Source: an uncultured Eubacteriales bacterium (GTDB lineage Bacteria; Bacillota; Clostridia; Oscillospirales; CAG-272). Taken from it: a stretch of DNA of 53,998 nucleotides. Made by a program: the position numbers and the translations under genes. Shown in pieces: positions 24,682 through 32,513 of the stretch. The DNA lies in contig URCP01000008.1 in assembly GCA_900546315.1 (NCBI GenBank), forward strand, positions 1 through 53,998, read 5' to 3'. Below the pieces are notes generated by a model, which ran no database searches, was not told the origin of the DNA, and saw only the letters and a program-made list of their open reading frames with translations. The first letter of the stretch is position 1; each line of letters starts with the position of its first letter.

Positions 24682-27669
24682 TTACTGCTCCGCGGTAGTA
24701 TCGGTTCCGCCCTGCGCAGCCTCTCTGTCAGCGAGGGTCTCGCCGAGCTCGAGGGTGTCAAGGAAGAACTCCTTACGCTTTCTGGTGATTTCCTTGTTTA
24801 TGTCGTCGACATATCCGAGGAAGGACTCAACCGGGTCAGCGTTGTTGTTGTAAGCGTCGAGGAACGCAAACTGTACGTAACGGGTGATGATGTATCCACC
24901 GGGCATTTCGGGGATAGCGGCAAGGTTGTTATACTGTGCGAGGATGTTGTTGAGGTCTGTGGTCGACCACGGCAGGCTCTCGAGAGCCTCCTTGTTCGCG
25001 GTAGCGTACATAGCGCCCTGACCGACGATCGCGACCATCTCGTTCGCGTAGTTCGACTGAGTGTCAGCGGAGACATACCAGTCCATAAACTTCCATGCGT
25101 TATCCTTCTTCTCACAGCCGTTCATCATCATCATAGCGGTGACGGTGGATATCGAAGTGTTGTTGATATTGCCGTTCTCATCTTCCATACCGATGACCGG
25201 GACGAACTCCCAGAGGTCCTTGATCTCGGTCGCGAAGATCGACAGCTGGTTGTACATCGCGACATAGTCAGCGAAGCCTATCGGCATCTCACCGGTTCTG
25301 AAACGGTTAGCGAAATCGTAGGTAACCGGGAAGGAATACTGAGTGAAGTAAGAGCAGAGCGTATCGAACGCCTCAAGCGCGGTGTTCGAATCGTTGATTC
25401 TCATGCCGTTGTCGGCGTAAAGCTCTCCGCCCATCTGATAGAGGAAGAGTTCGTAGCCCGCGAGCTCCTTCGGTATACCGACGATCATGTTGTTGTACTG
25501 AAGGTACGGAACAGCCGCCATCAGGTCATCCCATGTCTTCGGAATGTCGATACCAAGCTCGGCGAAGACGTCCTTGCGGTAGAACAGCATGTTGAACGTC
25601 TGGGTCTCAGGAAGCGCGTAAGTGGTTCCGTACAGAGTGAGCGGGACCATCGCGGATTTGGAGAATCTGCTCGTGACCTCGTCGAATGTGTCGAAGTTAT
25701 TGAGCGGGAGCGTCGCGTTACGTATTGCGTACTGAATCGGGTCGCCCTGCGCGTTTCCGAGCGAAACGTCAGGACCGGTTCCGGAAAGCGTTGCCGGAAG
25801 CAGCGTACCCGCCGAAATCAGCTTCAACGAGACACCGATGTTGGTGACAGACGTGAAGTTATTATCGATCATCGATCTGATGACCTGAGCCTGGTCACGA
25901 CCCGCGCTGGTCCAGACCTCAATGACGTCATCCTCGTTGAGCTCGATGGTAGCGCCGAGGTTCGAGTAGTCGGTGAAGAAGGACATCACGAAGGACGAAA
26001 TCTCGAAGCCGGCAGCCTCGAAGAAGTTCGCCTCAGCTCTCGGGAGCTTCTCTCCGACAGGCTGAACCGCGATGTAGTCAAGAAGCACAGGCTGGTTTCT
26101 GACGTTGTTGAGCCATGTACCGAGGGTACCGATCTGGGTCTTCAGGGTCGACATGTTTCTCGCGACCTCATCCTCGTCGGTAGCCATCTTGTGGAGGACA
26201 CGCGCGATATTATCGAGCGACGCCGCCTGCGAACCCTTTATTCCGTTGACCTCGGTGATCTCGTTGGAGATCGCGGTGAGCTCAAGGTACTGAGCGTACA
26301 GATCCTTGATGGTATCCGGAATCAGGTTGCGGAAGTTATAGTCACGATACTTATCCGGGTCAGCGCCGGTGATCTGGAGGATCTTGAGGTAATCGGCGTT
26401 GATCGCGGTAAGAGACGCCTGAACGCGTCCGATGATCTCGCTCATTCCGCCGAGGACGACCTCGAGCTGGATCGTGTAGGTCTTGCCCTCTTCGAAATAG
26501 AACTCGAAGGTCTCTTTTCCGTTTCCGAGCGCCTCTGACTGCCACTCGTCAGAAAAGTTGAACTGGCAGTAGTTTGCTTCCTCAAACGGGATCTCGCCGT
26601 TTATTCTGATACGGCGGGAAGTGTACATACCGCTGAGGTCCGACTGCTTGTATCTCGGAGCGATCTCGTAGAGACCTGACTTCTGGCAGGTGAAGGAATA
26701 TTCAACCCACTGTCCGACGGTCTGCCACTTCGTGCTTCCGAGAGCGTTGAGCTTGGACAGCGACGGGCTCTGCGGCTGAGTCAGCGCGGAGGTGCGGTCG
26801 TTCTGCGGATAGATGGTGCGGTCGGAAGTCGCGTCCGGATACTCGGCCTGGATTACGATCTTCTCGGCGCCATCCGCGGACTGATAGCCCTTCGACGCGT
26901 ATTCCGCCTTGACTTCCTCATATGTCGGAAGATCCTTGTACGGATAGATCTTTATCGACTTGATGACAAGGATCTCACGGCTCGCCTCGAGCGAGATCGT
27001 GTGCTTGCCGGCCTCAAGAACTATCTGATACGGGTTGATATCATAGCCGGTGGAGTCGCACACGGTATATGTACGCCACTCGGAAGACAGGGACTTCTGG
27101 CTCTTTATGTCATTGCCGTTGATATCGGTCTTGAAAGCGGGACTTCCGTCCTCTGCCGTCTGGTATTCATCGCGCCACACTTTGGTAATCGAGAGATATC
27201 TCACTCCCTTGAACGGGTACTCACCGTCGATCCTGAGCTTGCGCTCGATAGCGGTGGATTTGCCGTCCGTCGGGAACGTGTACTCGATATCAATCGCGTA
27301 CTTTCCGGTCGCCGGGACCTCAATATCCCACGCGGTGGTACCGTCCGCCGGAGTCAGCAGAGCGCTTCCGGACGCGCCGTTGTAGTTCGAGACGACCTCA
27401 ACCTTCGCGTCAGTTTCGTCCTTGTTGTAGTCAACCGCGTCTATCTTTACCTCTGATCTGCCCTTCGGAACGTCAGCCGTACGGGCAGCGTAGTCAGTAT
27501 AGCTTTCCGCGTTCAAGAGATCCTGAACGTCGGCTATATCGTAGCTGACCGTGGACGAGCCGTCATCCGACGAGGCATCGGCCGCATAGCTTCCGACCCC
27601 GAACGTGGATCCGAGCATCATCAATGATAAAAAAACCGCAATTAACCTTGTTAATTTCGTTTTCTTCAT
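24682..27669 (-). CDS. Solute-binding protein fused to two N-terminal carbohydrate-binding-like domains
   Basis: A 995-aa secreted protein. Signal peptide at 1-29, cleaved after SYAA, without a lipobox Cys. Two beta-sandwich domains (about 60-255 and 262-420) resemble CBM6/CBM35-type modules: each starts with an I-x-A (IDAVDY, IQAEYPD) strand and ends in a strand pair with RKLRIDGEYPFKGV or RRIRINGEIPFEEA, so they look duplicated. A helical linker follows (about 425-560). Residues 580-960 are an extracellular solute-binding protein fold of the CUT1 type (FYRKDVFAELGIDIPKTWDD, WKFMDWYVSADTQ). Ordinary binding proteins are about 400-550 aa. AGGAGG precedes the ATG at 27669; the longer frame is rejected. 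First gene of the uptake operon. Confidence 0.85.
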   Translation of the reverse strand: MKKTKLTRLIAVFLSLMMLGSTFGVGSYAADASSDDGSSTVSYDIADVQDLLNAESYTDYAARTADVPKGRSEVKIDAVDYNKDETDAKVEVVSNYNGASGSALLTPADGTTAWDIEVPATGKYAIDIEYTFPTDGKSTAIERKLRIDGEYPFKGVRYLSITKVWRDEYQTAEDGSPAFKTDINGNDIKSQKSLSSEWRTYTVCDSTGYDINPYQIVLEAGKHTISLEASREILVIKSIKIYPYKDLPTYEEVKAEYASKGYQSADGAEKIVIQAEYPDATSDRTIYPQNDRTSALTQPQSPSLSKLNALGSTKWQTVGQWVEYSFTCQKSGLYEIAPRYKQSDLSGMYTSRRIRINGEIPFEEANYCQFNFSDEWQSEALGNGKETFEFYFEEGKTYTIQLEVVLGGMSEIIGRVQASLTAINADYLKILQITGADPDKYRDYNFRNLIPDTIKDLYAQYLELTAISNEITEVNGIKGSQAASLDNIARVLHKMATDEDEVARNMSTLKTQIGTLGTWLNNVRNQPVLLDYIAVQPVGEKLPRAEANFFEAAGFEISSFVMSFFTDYSNLGATIELNEDDVIEVWTSAGRDQAQVIRSMIDNNFTSVTNIGVSLKLISAGTLLPATLSGTGPDVSLGNAQGDPIQYAIRNATLPLNNFDTFDEVTSRFSKSAMVPLTLYGTTYALPETQTFNMLFYRKDVFAELGIDIPKTWDDLMAAVPYLQYNNMIVGIPKELAGYELFLYQMGGELYADNGMRINDSNTALEAFDTLCSYFTQYSFPVTYDFANRFRTGEMPIGFADYVAMYNQLSIFATEIKDLWEFVPVIGMEDENGNINNTSISTVTAMMMMNGCEKKDNAWKFMDWYVSADTQSNYANEMVAIVGQGAMYATANKEALESLPWSTTDLNNILAQYNNLAAIPEMPGGYIITRYVQFAFLDAYNNNADPVESFLGYVDDINKEITRKRKEFFLDTLELGETLADREAAQGGTDTTAEQ

Positions 27670-28055
27670 TAAAACCTTTCCTCCTGCCAAGAATTTTACT
27701 TTGAGGGTAACCTGCCTCCGGGGCGTCAGCCTTGGAGGCATCAGCTTTTGGGGGTCCGTCCGGACCGCCGCCGCGCGCGAGGTGTGGCTTTCGCGCCGCC
27801 GCTCAGGTCCTTCCGTACAAAGCTATGAGCCAATCATCCGGAGCCGCCGGAGTCCGCGGCATGAAGTGGATTGCCGCACGGAACACCCTGTTCACACGGA
27901 ACATCCTGTTCCAAGCAAGTCGAACAGTCAGATCCACGAACCCCGTTCACGGAACAGAACGCCGTCCGCGGATTTCTTACCGCCGTGCGTTGTTCCGTAT
28001 AGCAAATCACTTCATGACGTTTCGTCCACAAGCAGACTTCCGCCGATTTTTTCAT
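27670..28055 (-). promoter_or_regulatory. Long structured 5' leader of the uptake operon
   Basis: About 390 nt between the minus-strand promoter and the solute-binding protein ATG, without a credible gene. It contains a 26-nt inverted repeat (27860-27885 and 27991-28016, 21 of 26 positions complementary, ending CATGAAGTG and ACTTCATG), tandem small palindromes GAACA-CCC-TGTTC (27881-27893) and GGAACA-TCC-TGTTCC (27898-27912), another CGTTC/GAACG stem (27944-27961), and a TGCCTCC/GGAGGCA stem (27713-27740) close to the ribosome binding site. It could be an RNA-based switch or a set of operators. No known riboswitch class is recognised. Confidence 0.55.
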
Positions 28056-28061
28056 ACAAAT

Positions 28062-28090
28062 ATAATAACATAACATCCGACAAAAGTCAA
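28062..28090 (-). promoter_or_regulatory. Promoter of the glycan-uptake operon
   Basis: On the minus strand TTGACT (28090-28085), 17-nt spacer, TATTAT (28067-28062). It is the best sigma-A match upstream of the solute-binding protein gene. Confidence 0.7.
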
Positions 28091-28555
28091 TAGTATGTTT
28101 TTTCATCCGCTTTTCAAATTCCCGTCACAGAGCCGACTCCGAACGGGCGGCAGCACGTTCACATTTTTCCGGACGTGGCGTTATCCTGCGGCAGGGTGAT
28201 TTTTTTGTTACTACATTCCTACAATGTAATTATATTTTACACGTAAATCCTGAATTTCCCTGATTTATGCGCAATATCTCAATATACAGATTTGCCGCTT
28301 CATGATAGTGTAACTTATAATTACCCATATTTTCCGCATGTCAGGACTTTCGGGACTCAAAATAGCGGTAGCAGATTTATGCACATTATACAAAAAACGC
28401 GTCGATTTTTCTACACCTATACGAAGTGCACAATTTCATCGCAAATTCAGACATTTATACCATTTAATGGAAGCGTTTGCATATTGTGTAATGATTTTTG
28501 CACACAAAATGAATACAGGTTTTCGAAGAATTATCGACGTGCATCCATTGTGACG
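28091..28555. other. Gene-less AT-rich interval
   Basis: 465 bp between the uptake-operon promoter and the palindrome after the cysteine desulfurase. Notably richer in A/T than the surroundings. Open frames of 71-90 codons exist but lack ribosome binding sites and protein-like composition. I see no RNA gene or clear promoter. Operators for the uptake operon could lie in its part next to 28090. Confidence 0.5.
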
Positions 28556-28642
28556 GTCATGTGAACCTTTCGGACGGTCGCGTCACGTGTCCCAAAACGC
28601 CGCTCCGGCTCCGGAACGGCGTTTTTATTTGGTTCACATGAC
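28556..28642. terminator. Terminator of the cysteine desulfurase operon inside a larger palindrome
   Basis: AAAACGCCG (28594-28602), TCCGG/CCGGA, and CGGCGTTTT (28617-28625) form the inner stem with A/T runs on both sides. It is enclosed by a further perfect 12-bp inverted repeat, GTCATGTGAACC (28556-28567) and GGTTCACATGAC (28631-28642). Confidence 0.8.
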
Positions 28643-28657
28643 GAACAACACGTCTTC

Positions 28658-29812
28658 TCAGCTCCGCCCCGCCGCGCGCAGTCTGTCGATTATGCCCGGC
28701 AGCCTTTCTAGAATATAATCGACGTCCTCGCCGCCGTTCATGTCCCCGAGTGAGAACCTTATCGCCCCGTGTGAGTATTTCTCCGGCGTTCCGACCGCGC
28801 CCAGAACGTGCGACGGCTCAAGAGACGCCGAAGCGCACGCCGAACCCGCCGACGCGCATATCCCCGCCATATCGAGCAGAAGCAGCAGACTCTCGCCGTC
28901 GACGCCGCCGAAAGACACATTGACATTTCCGGGAAGCCTGTCCGTCCGCGGGCCGTTCAGCCGCGTGTCCGGAATCGCGGCGAGTATTCCGTAGATCAGC
29001 CGGTCGCGCAGAGCGCTGACTCTCTTCATCCGATCGAGCCCGTTTACGGCGTCCTCCACCGCGTGTGCGAGTCCGATAATATATGGAACATTTTCAGTTC
29101 CGGCGCGCATGCCGCGCTCCTGTCCGCCGCCGTCAATAAGCGGCGGAAGTCTGAGCCCGCTTCTGACATAAAGCGCTCCGATCCCCTTCGGCGCGTGTAT
29201 CTTATGCCCCGAAAGGCTCAGCATATCGACGCCGAGCTCCCGTACATCGACCGGTATCGCGCCGACCGCCTGCACAGCGTCGGTAAAGACAAGTGTTAAT
29301 CGGTTCTTCGCCTTCACCGCGGACGCTATCTCGCATACCGGCTCAATTGTGCCTATCTCGTTGTTCGCGAGCATGACCGCGACAAGAGCCGTGTCATCGC
29401 GCACCGCCTCCGCGACCCGCTCCGGTGTGACAAAGCCCTCTCCGTCCGGCACGAGATATGTCACCTCGTACCCGTCGTGCTCAAGCGCCTTCATCGAATT
29501 CAGCACCGCATGATGCTCGATCAGAGTCGTGACGATATGTTTCCCATTCCCGAGCCGTGCCGCGCCCTTGACCGCCATATTGTCGGCCTCCGAGCCGCAG
29601 GACGTAAAATATATCTCGGACGGTCTCGCGCCGAGCACCGCCGCGATTCTCTCCCGCGCGCCGGTGACCGCCTCCTTCGCTTCCCTGCCCTTCGAATGAA
29701 GACTCGACGGATTCCCATACTTTTCAGCGAAATACGGCATCATCTTCGCGAGCACCGCCGGCGACACACTCGTAGTTGCCGCGTTGTCCGCGTATACAAA
29801 TCTTTCTTCCAT
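28658..29812 (-). CDS. Cysteine desulfurase (IscS/NifS family)
   Basis: A 384-aa PLP enzyme that removes sulfur from cysteine for Fe-S clusters and tRNA thiolation. Seen: YADNAATT at 8-15, IEHHAVLNS (PLP-stacking His near 100), SGHKIHAPKG with the PLP Lys at about 204, and GSACASAS with the persulfide Cys at about 326. Normal length. The start is ATG 29812 (AAAGG upstream); the longer open frame adds non-homologous residues. It follows rnhA by 37 nt on the same strand. A sulfur supply for MtaB or other Fe-S enzymes is plausible; no iscU lies beside it. Confidence 0.95.
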   Translation of the reverse strand: MEERFVYADNAATTSVSPAVLAKMMPYFAEKYGNPSSLHSKGREAKEAVTGARERIAAVLGARPSEIYFTSCGSEADNMAVKGAARLGNGKHIVTTLIEHHAVLNSMKALEHDGYEVTYLVPDGEGFVTPERVAEAVRDDTALVAVMLANNEIGTIEPVCEIASAVKAKNRLTLVFTDAVQAVGAIPVDVRELGVDMLSLSGHKIHAPKGIGALYVRSGLRLPPLIDGGGQERGMRAGTENVPYIIGLAHAVEDAVNGLDRMKRVSALRDRLIYGILAAIPDTRLNGPRTDRLPGNVNVSFGGVDGESLLLLLDMAGICASAGSACASASLEPSHVLGAVGTPEKYSHGAIRFSLGDMNGGEDVDYILERLPGIIDRLRAAGRS

Positions 29813-29849
29813 AAATATATATATTACCTTTATACAGAAAGCATTAAAT

Positions 29850-30302
29850 TTAATGATTCCTGAGTGCCTTGAAACTCTCAGCCATTTCAACCGCCAACGC
29901 ATCGCACCGCTCATTATACGGATGCCCGGCATGACCCTTGACCCAGACGAACGTCACCTTATGCACCTCGAGAAGACCAAGCAGCCTCTCCCAAAGATCC
30001 GGATTGAGAGCCGGAGTCTTATCCGATTTCACCCACCCGCGCGACCTCCATCCATACACCCATCGCTTAGTTATCGAATCAATCATATACTTCGAATCCG
30101 AAGTCAACGTAACCTCGCAAGGCTCCTTCAACGCCTCAAGCGCACTTATCGCGCCCAGCAGCTCCATTCGGTTATTAGTAGTCCGCTCCTCGCCGCCCGC
30201 AAGCTCCTTCTCAGTCTGCTTATAGACAATTATCGCGCCCCAGCCGCCCGGACCCGGGTTATGCTTACAGGCTCCGTCCGTGTAAATATCAACGTGCTTC
30301 AT
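29850..30302 (-). CDS. rnhA: Ribonuclease HI
   Basis: A 150-aa RNase H type I, which cuts RNA in RNA-DNA hybrids during replication and R-loop removal. All catalytic carboxylates are visible: Asp9 in IYTDGACKHNPGPGGWG, Glu47 in NNRMELLGA, Asp69 in TSDSKYMID, Asp134 in NERCDALA, plus His124 in KGHAGHP. The basic WRSRGWVKSDK handle region is present. GAGGG lies three bases before ATG 30302; the longer frame would read through the hairpin repeat. Its leader contains hairpin repeat copy 2. Confidence 0.97.
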   Translation of the reverse strand: MKHVDIYTDGACKHNPGPGGWGAIIVYKQTEKELAGGEERTTNNRMELLGAISALEALKEPCEVTLTSDSKYMIDSITKRWVYGWRSRGWVKSDKTPALNPDLWERLLGLLEVHKVTFVWVKGHAGHPYNERCDALAVEMAESFKALRNH

Positions 30303-30315
30303 ATACCCTCGCTTT

Positions 30316-30380
30316 GCAGGGGAGGAGATGCCTTTGAAAAGGCACCTCCTCCCCTGCACCCCTCCTTCGCTAAACTTTTA
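30316..30380 (+). repeat. GCAGGGGG hairpin repeat, copy 2
   Basis: Stem at 30316-30357 (19 bp, one mismatch) with loop TGAA, then the conserved tail ACCCCT, CTTC, TAAACTTTTA (30358-30380). Same orientation as copies 1 and 3. Here the tail overlaps the minus-strand PHP gene end: its TAA stop is the complement of the final TTA of the tail. Confidence 0.85.
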
Positions 30381-31076
30381 TAATCTGACGCCGGACTCAT
30401 CGTAACGGTCACAGAACAACTCAGACACGCCATCCTTCATCAGACGGACAAAATCACGCTCAGACATAATACGCTCCGGCAGAAAAACGCCCGCGAGTCT
30501 CGGACGCTGTCCGGCATGATTATCCGAACCCGCTGATCTGAGAAGGTCATAACTCCCTGCGTACCACTCCGCGCGCGAATTATACTCATCCTTCATACTC
30601 GCGTTGATCACCTCAACCCCGTCGACGTCCCGCGGAATCAACCTTATCATATCAATATACCCCGCCTCCCTGAACGGATGCGCATGAATGACCAATCCGC
30701 CGTCCTCTCTGACCCTCTTCATATAATCACGAACAGAAAGCCCGAGCTGATCCGGATTAGAAAGCAGCCAATCCCGCCCGAGTCCATATATCAGAAAATC
30801 ATTTCCGCAAAGCGTATACTCCCATCCGAAAAACACGTCAAGCCCGATCCTGTCCCCCTCAGCCTTAGCCGCAAAGTAGCCCTCCATGAACCTGTCGACC
30901 CGCTCACTCCACGCAAGATCCGACGGTACCGTCGTATTCCCGTTGAAAAAGTGATCGGTCACGAACATCCCGGTATAACCGAGCGATTTATAGAACCGCG
31001 CCAGCTCCGCGCCGGATATATGCGAGCACCTGCTCGTCTCCGACGTATGCGCGTGAGTTTCATACTTATAGTACAT
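30378..31076 (-). CDS. PHP-domain phosphoesterase
   Basis: A 232-aa PHP-fold metal-dependent phosphoesterase-like protein. Metal motifs: THAHTSE at 7-13, VTDHFF near 38, a Glu in GWEYT near 84, VIHAHPF near 130, and SDNHAG near 195. Such proteins hydrolyse nucleotide or sugar phosphates (YciV/TrpH type or histidinol-phosphatase-like); the exact substrate is unknown. The start is ATG 31076 with GGAGG six bases before it. It has its own promoter and precedes rnhA and the cysteine desulfurase on the same strand. Confidence 0.88.
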   Translation of the reverse strand: MYYKYETHAHTSETSRCSHISGAELARFYKSLGYTGMFVTDHFFNGNTTVPSDLAWSERVDRFMEGYFAAKAEGDRIGLDVFFGWEYTLCGNDFLIYGLGRDWLLSNPDQLGLSVRDYMKRVREDGGLVIHAHPFREAGYIDMIRLIPRDVDGVEVINASMKDEYNSRAEWYAGSYDLLRSAGSDNHAGQRPRLAGVFLPERIMSERDFVRLMKDGVSELFCDRYDESGVRL

Positions 31077-31108
31077 ACCCGTCCTCCGAATAATCTTCAT
31101 TATAATAT

Positions 31109-31137
31109 AGTATATCACAGCCGCAGGATTTTTTCAA
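31109..31137 (-). promoter_or_regulatory. Promoter of the PHP-rnhA-desulfurase unit
   Basis: Minus strand TTGAAA (31137-31132), 17-nt spacer, TATACT (31114-31109). Confidence 0.75.
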
Positions 31138-31192
31138 GTATATTTGCGAAAAACAATATCCGTGCCCGTCTTCCGGTCACGGATAATTTTGA

Positions 31193-31280
31193 GGAAACAC
31201 TGAGTAAATCGGGGTTCCGCAGAAAAAAGTCTTGAACTTATGGGCTTTTTTCTGCGAAAACAACCTTAAATCAGTGTTTT
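31193..31280 (-). repeat. 88-bp MITE-like palindromic repeat, copy C (reversed)
   Basis: Same 88-bp unit as copies A, B and D but inverted: on the minus strand the centre reads GCCCATAAGTTCAAG. Its left end is the 3' end of the oxidoreductase gene, encoding K-T-L-I-stop, exactly as copy A encodes E-T-L-I-stop. No clear target duplication. Confidence 0.88.
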
Positions 31281-32435
31281 CTGTTTTCCCGCGCCTCGGT
31301 TCTTGTTCGGCGGGAGCCTGTACTTCGCGTCAGCGTCCGGATCGGTCGTAAAGCGGTCCCCTCGGCAGAACTCGCGCCCGTCGTCGGTTCTCGTATCCGG
31401 CATCATGAACGCCCTTCCGCCGTCAAGCACCGAGCGATACGCCAGCAGTCCGGAAAGCGATATGTCGAGCGCCCTCCAGACGTCAATCGAGCAAGACGCC
31501 GAATCGACGTCTCCAAGCAGTTTTCCGATAAAACAGCATATAGCCGAAGCTTCAGCGTTCTCGAGATCGTCCGCGTAATAATTCGCGCCCGGAAAGCGCG
31601 GCACGCTCCGCCTGAGATCCGAGCTGACCCGCCTTCCGCTCGAATAGTCATGGTGAAGCAGTCTGTCGCCGCAGACCTCTATCGTTCCGGTCTCGCCGCA
31701 CATAGTGAGCGTGAACCGCGGCGGACAGGACAGCTCCCCGTGAAAGCTCCGCCCCACAGCGCCGCCGTCAAACTCAAAAAGCTCTGTCGCGGCGCTCGCA
31801 TGCTTAGCCCCCTTCGACGAGGTGAACCCGGCGCGCGGCGTCTCCATGCCGATGACGCGGAGAGGACGTAACCCGGTCGCGAAAAGCATCGGTCCGACGC
31901 TCGCCGAGCACATAAAAGTCGACGGAAGATACGCCTCGCCCTTCAGCACCTTGGTCGTGAGCGGTTCCCTTCCGACGCGGGTCGCCTCGACCGACAGCAG
32001 CTTTCCGATGTCGCCGTTCCGGTACATCTCCCTTGCCGTCATGACCCCGCGTCTGTAGCAATACGGCTCCGCGAAAGCGAAGACGCGTCCGCCCTCCCGG
32101 ACAGTCCGCTCAAGCAGGAACGCCTCGTCAAGCATTGACACGGGCATCGGATAACAGAGCACGTCGATACCGTGCCGCAGCGCTTTGATGGCGGATGAAG
32201 CCTGCCGTCCCGGCGGCCCCGCGATGATGACCGCGTCAAGACCTGCGCCGAGAAAACGCCCGAATTCAGTGTACGCTGCGGCGCCGAGAGACGATATCTC
32301 GTCCGACGCGTTCCGCACAAGCTCGGCGTCAGGGTCGGTCACGGCGACGATCTGCGCTAAATTTCCCGCGAGACCGCGGCGCATAATATTCAGAGCGCGT
32401 CTGACGCCGTATATTCCGACGCGTAATCTGTTCAT
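31266..32435 (-). CDS. Gfo/Idh/MocA-family oxidoreductase
   Basis: A 389-aa NAD(P)-dependent oxidoreductase-like protein acting on sugars or cyclitols. N-terminal Rossmann fold: RVGIYGVRRALNIMRRG with a degenerate glycine motif (G-x-x-R instead of G-x-G), then VTDPDAE near 34. C-terminal alpha/beta domain from about 125 (SVEATRVGREP). A conserved EKP-type Lys motif appears altered: around residue 95 it reads CYPMPVS, so the usual catalytic Lys is not evident, and catalysis may be lost or changed. Start at ATG 32435 after GGAGG. The last residues K-T-L-I and the stop come from repeat C, so the original C terminus was probably different. Confidence 0.82.
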   Translation of the reverse strand: MNRLRVGIYGVRRALNIMRRGLAGNLAQIVAVTDPDAELVRNASDEISSLGAAAYTEFGRFLGAGLDAVIIAGPPGRQASSAIKALRHGIDVLCYPMPVSMLDEAFLLERTVREGGRVFAFAEPYCYRRGVMTAREMYRNGDIGKLLSVEATRVGREPLTTKVLKGEAYLPSTFMCSASVGPMLFATGLRPLRVIGMETPRAGFTSSKGAKHASAATELFEFDGGAVGRSFHGELSCPPRFTLTMCGETGTIEVCGDRLLHHDYSSGRRVSSDLRRSVPRFPGANYYADDLENAEASAICCFIGKLLGDVDSASCSIDVWRALDISLSGLLAYRSVLDGGRAFMMPDTRTDDGREFCRGDRFTTDPDADAKYRLPPNKNRGAGKQKTLI

Positions 32436-32460
32436 TCCGCCGCCTCCGTTTCTTTTTAAT

Positions 32461-32508
32461 GAAAAACTTTCAAAGCAGGGCTGTCATGCCGAAACACAAC
32501 AGCCCCGC
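32461..32508 (-). terminator. Terminator of purL
   Basis: GCAGGGCTGT (32475-32484) pairs with ACAGCCCCGC (32499-32508, one wobble). On the minus strand the stem is followed by TTTGAAAGTTTTT. Confidence 0.8.
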
Positions 32509-32513
32509 GTTTT

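Noticed and set aside
20732..26538. Long plus-strand frames (653, 333 and 660 codons) opposite the uptake operon
   Set aside because: Antisense to proteins with recognisable domains; the composition is typical of shadow frames.
27605..28093. 162- and 113-codon plus-strand frames in the uptake-operon leader
   Set aside because: They overlap the solute-binding protein start and the structured leader; Arg/Ser/Pro-rich, with no ribosome binding site.
28292..28564. 90- and 71-codon frames in the AT-rich gap
   Set aside because: No Shine-Dalgarno, no hydrophobic or domain pattern, and rich in Cys/Phe/Tyr as expected from AT-rich noise.
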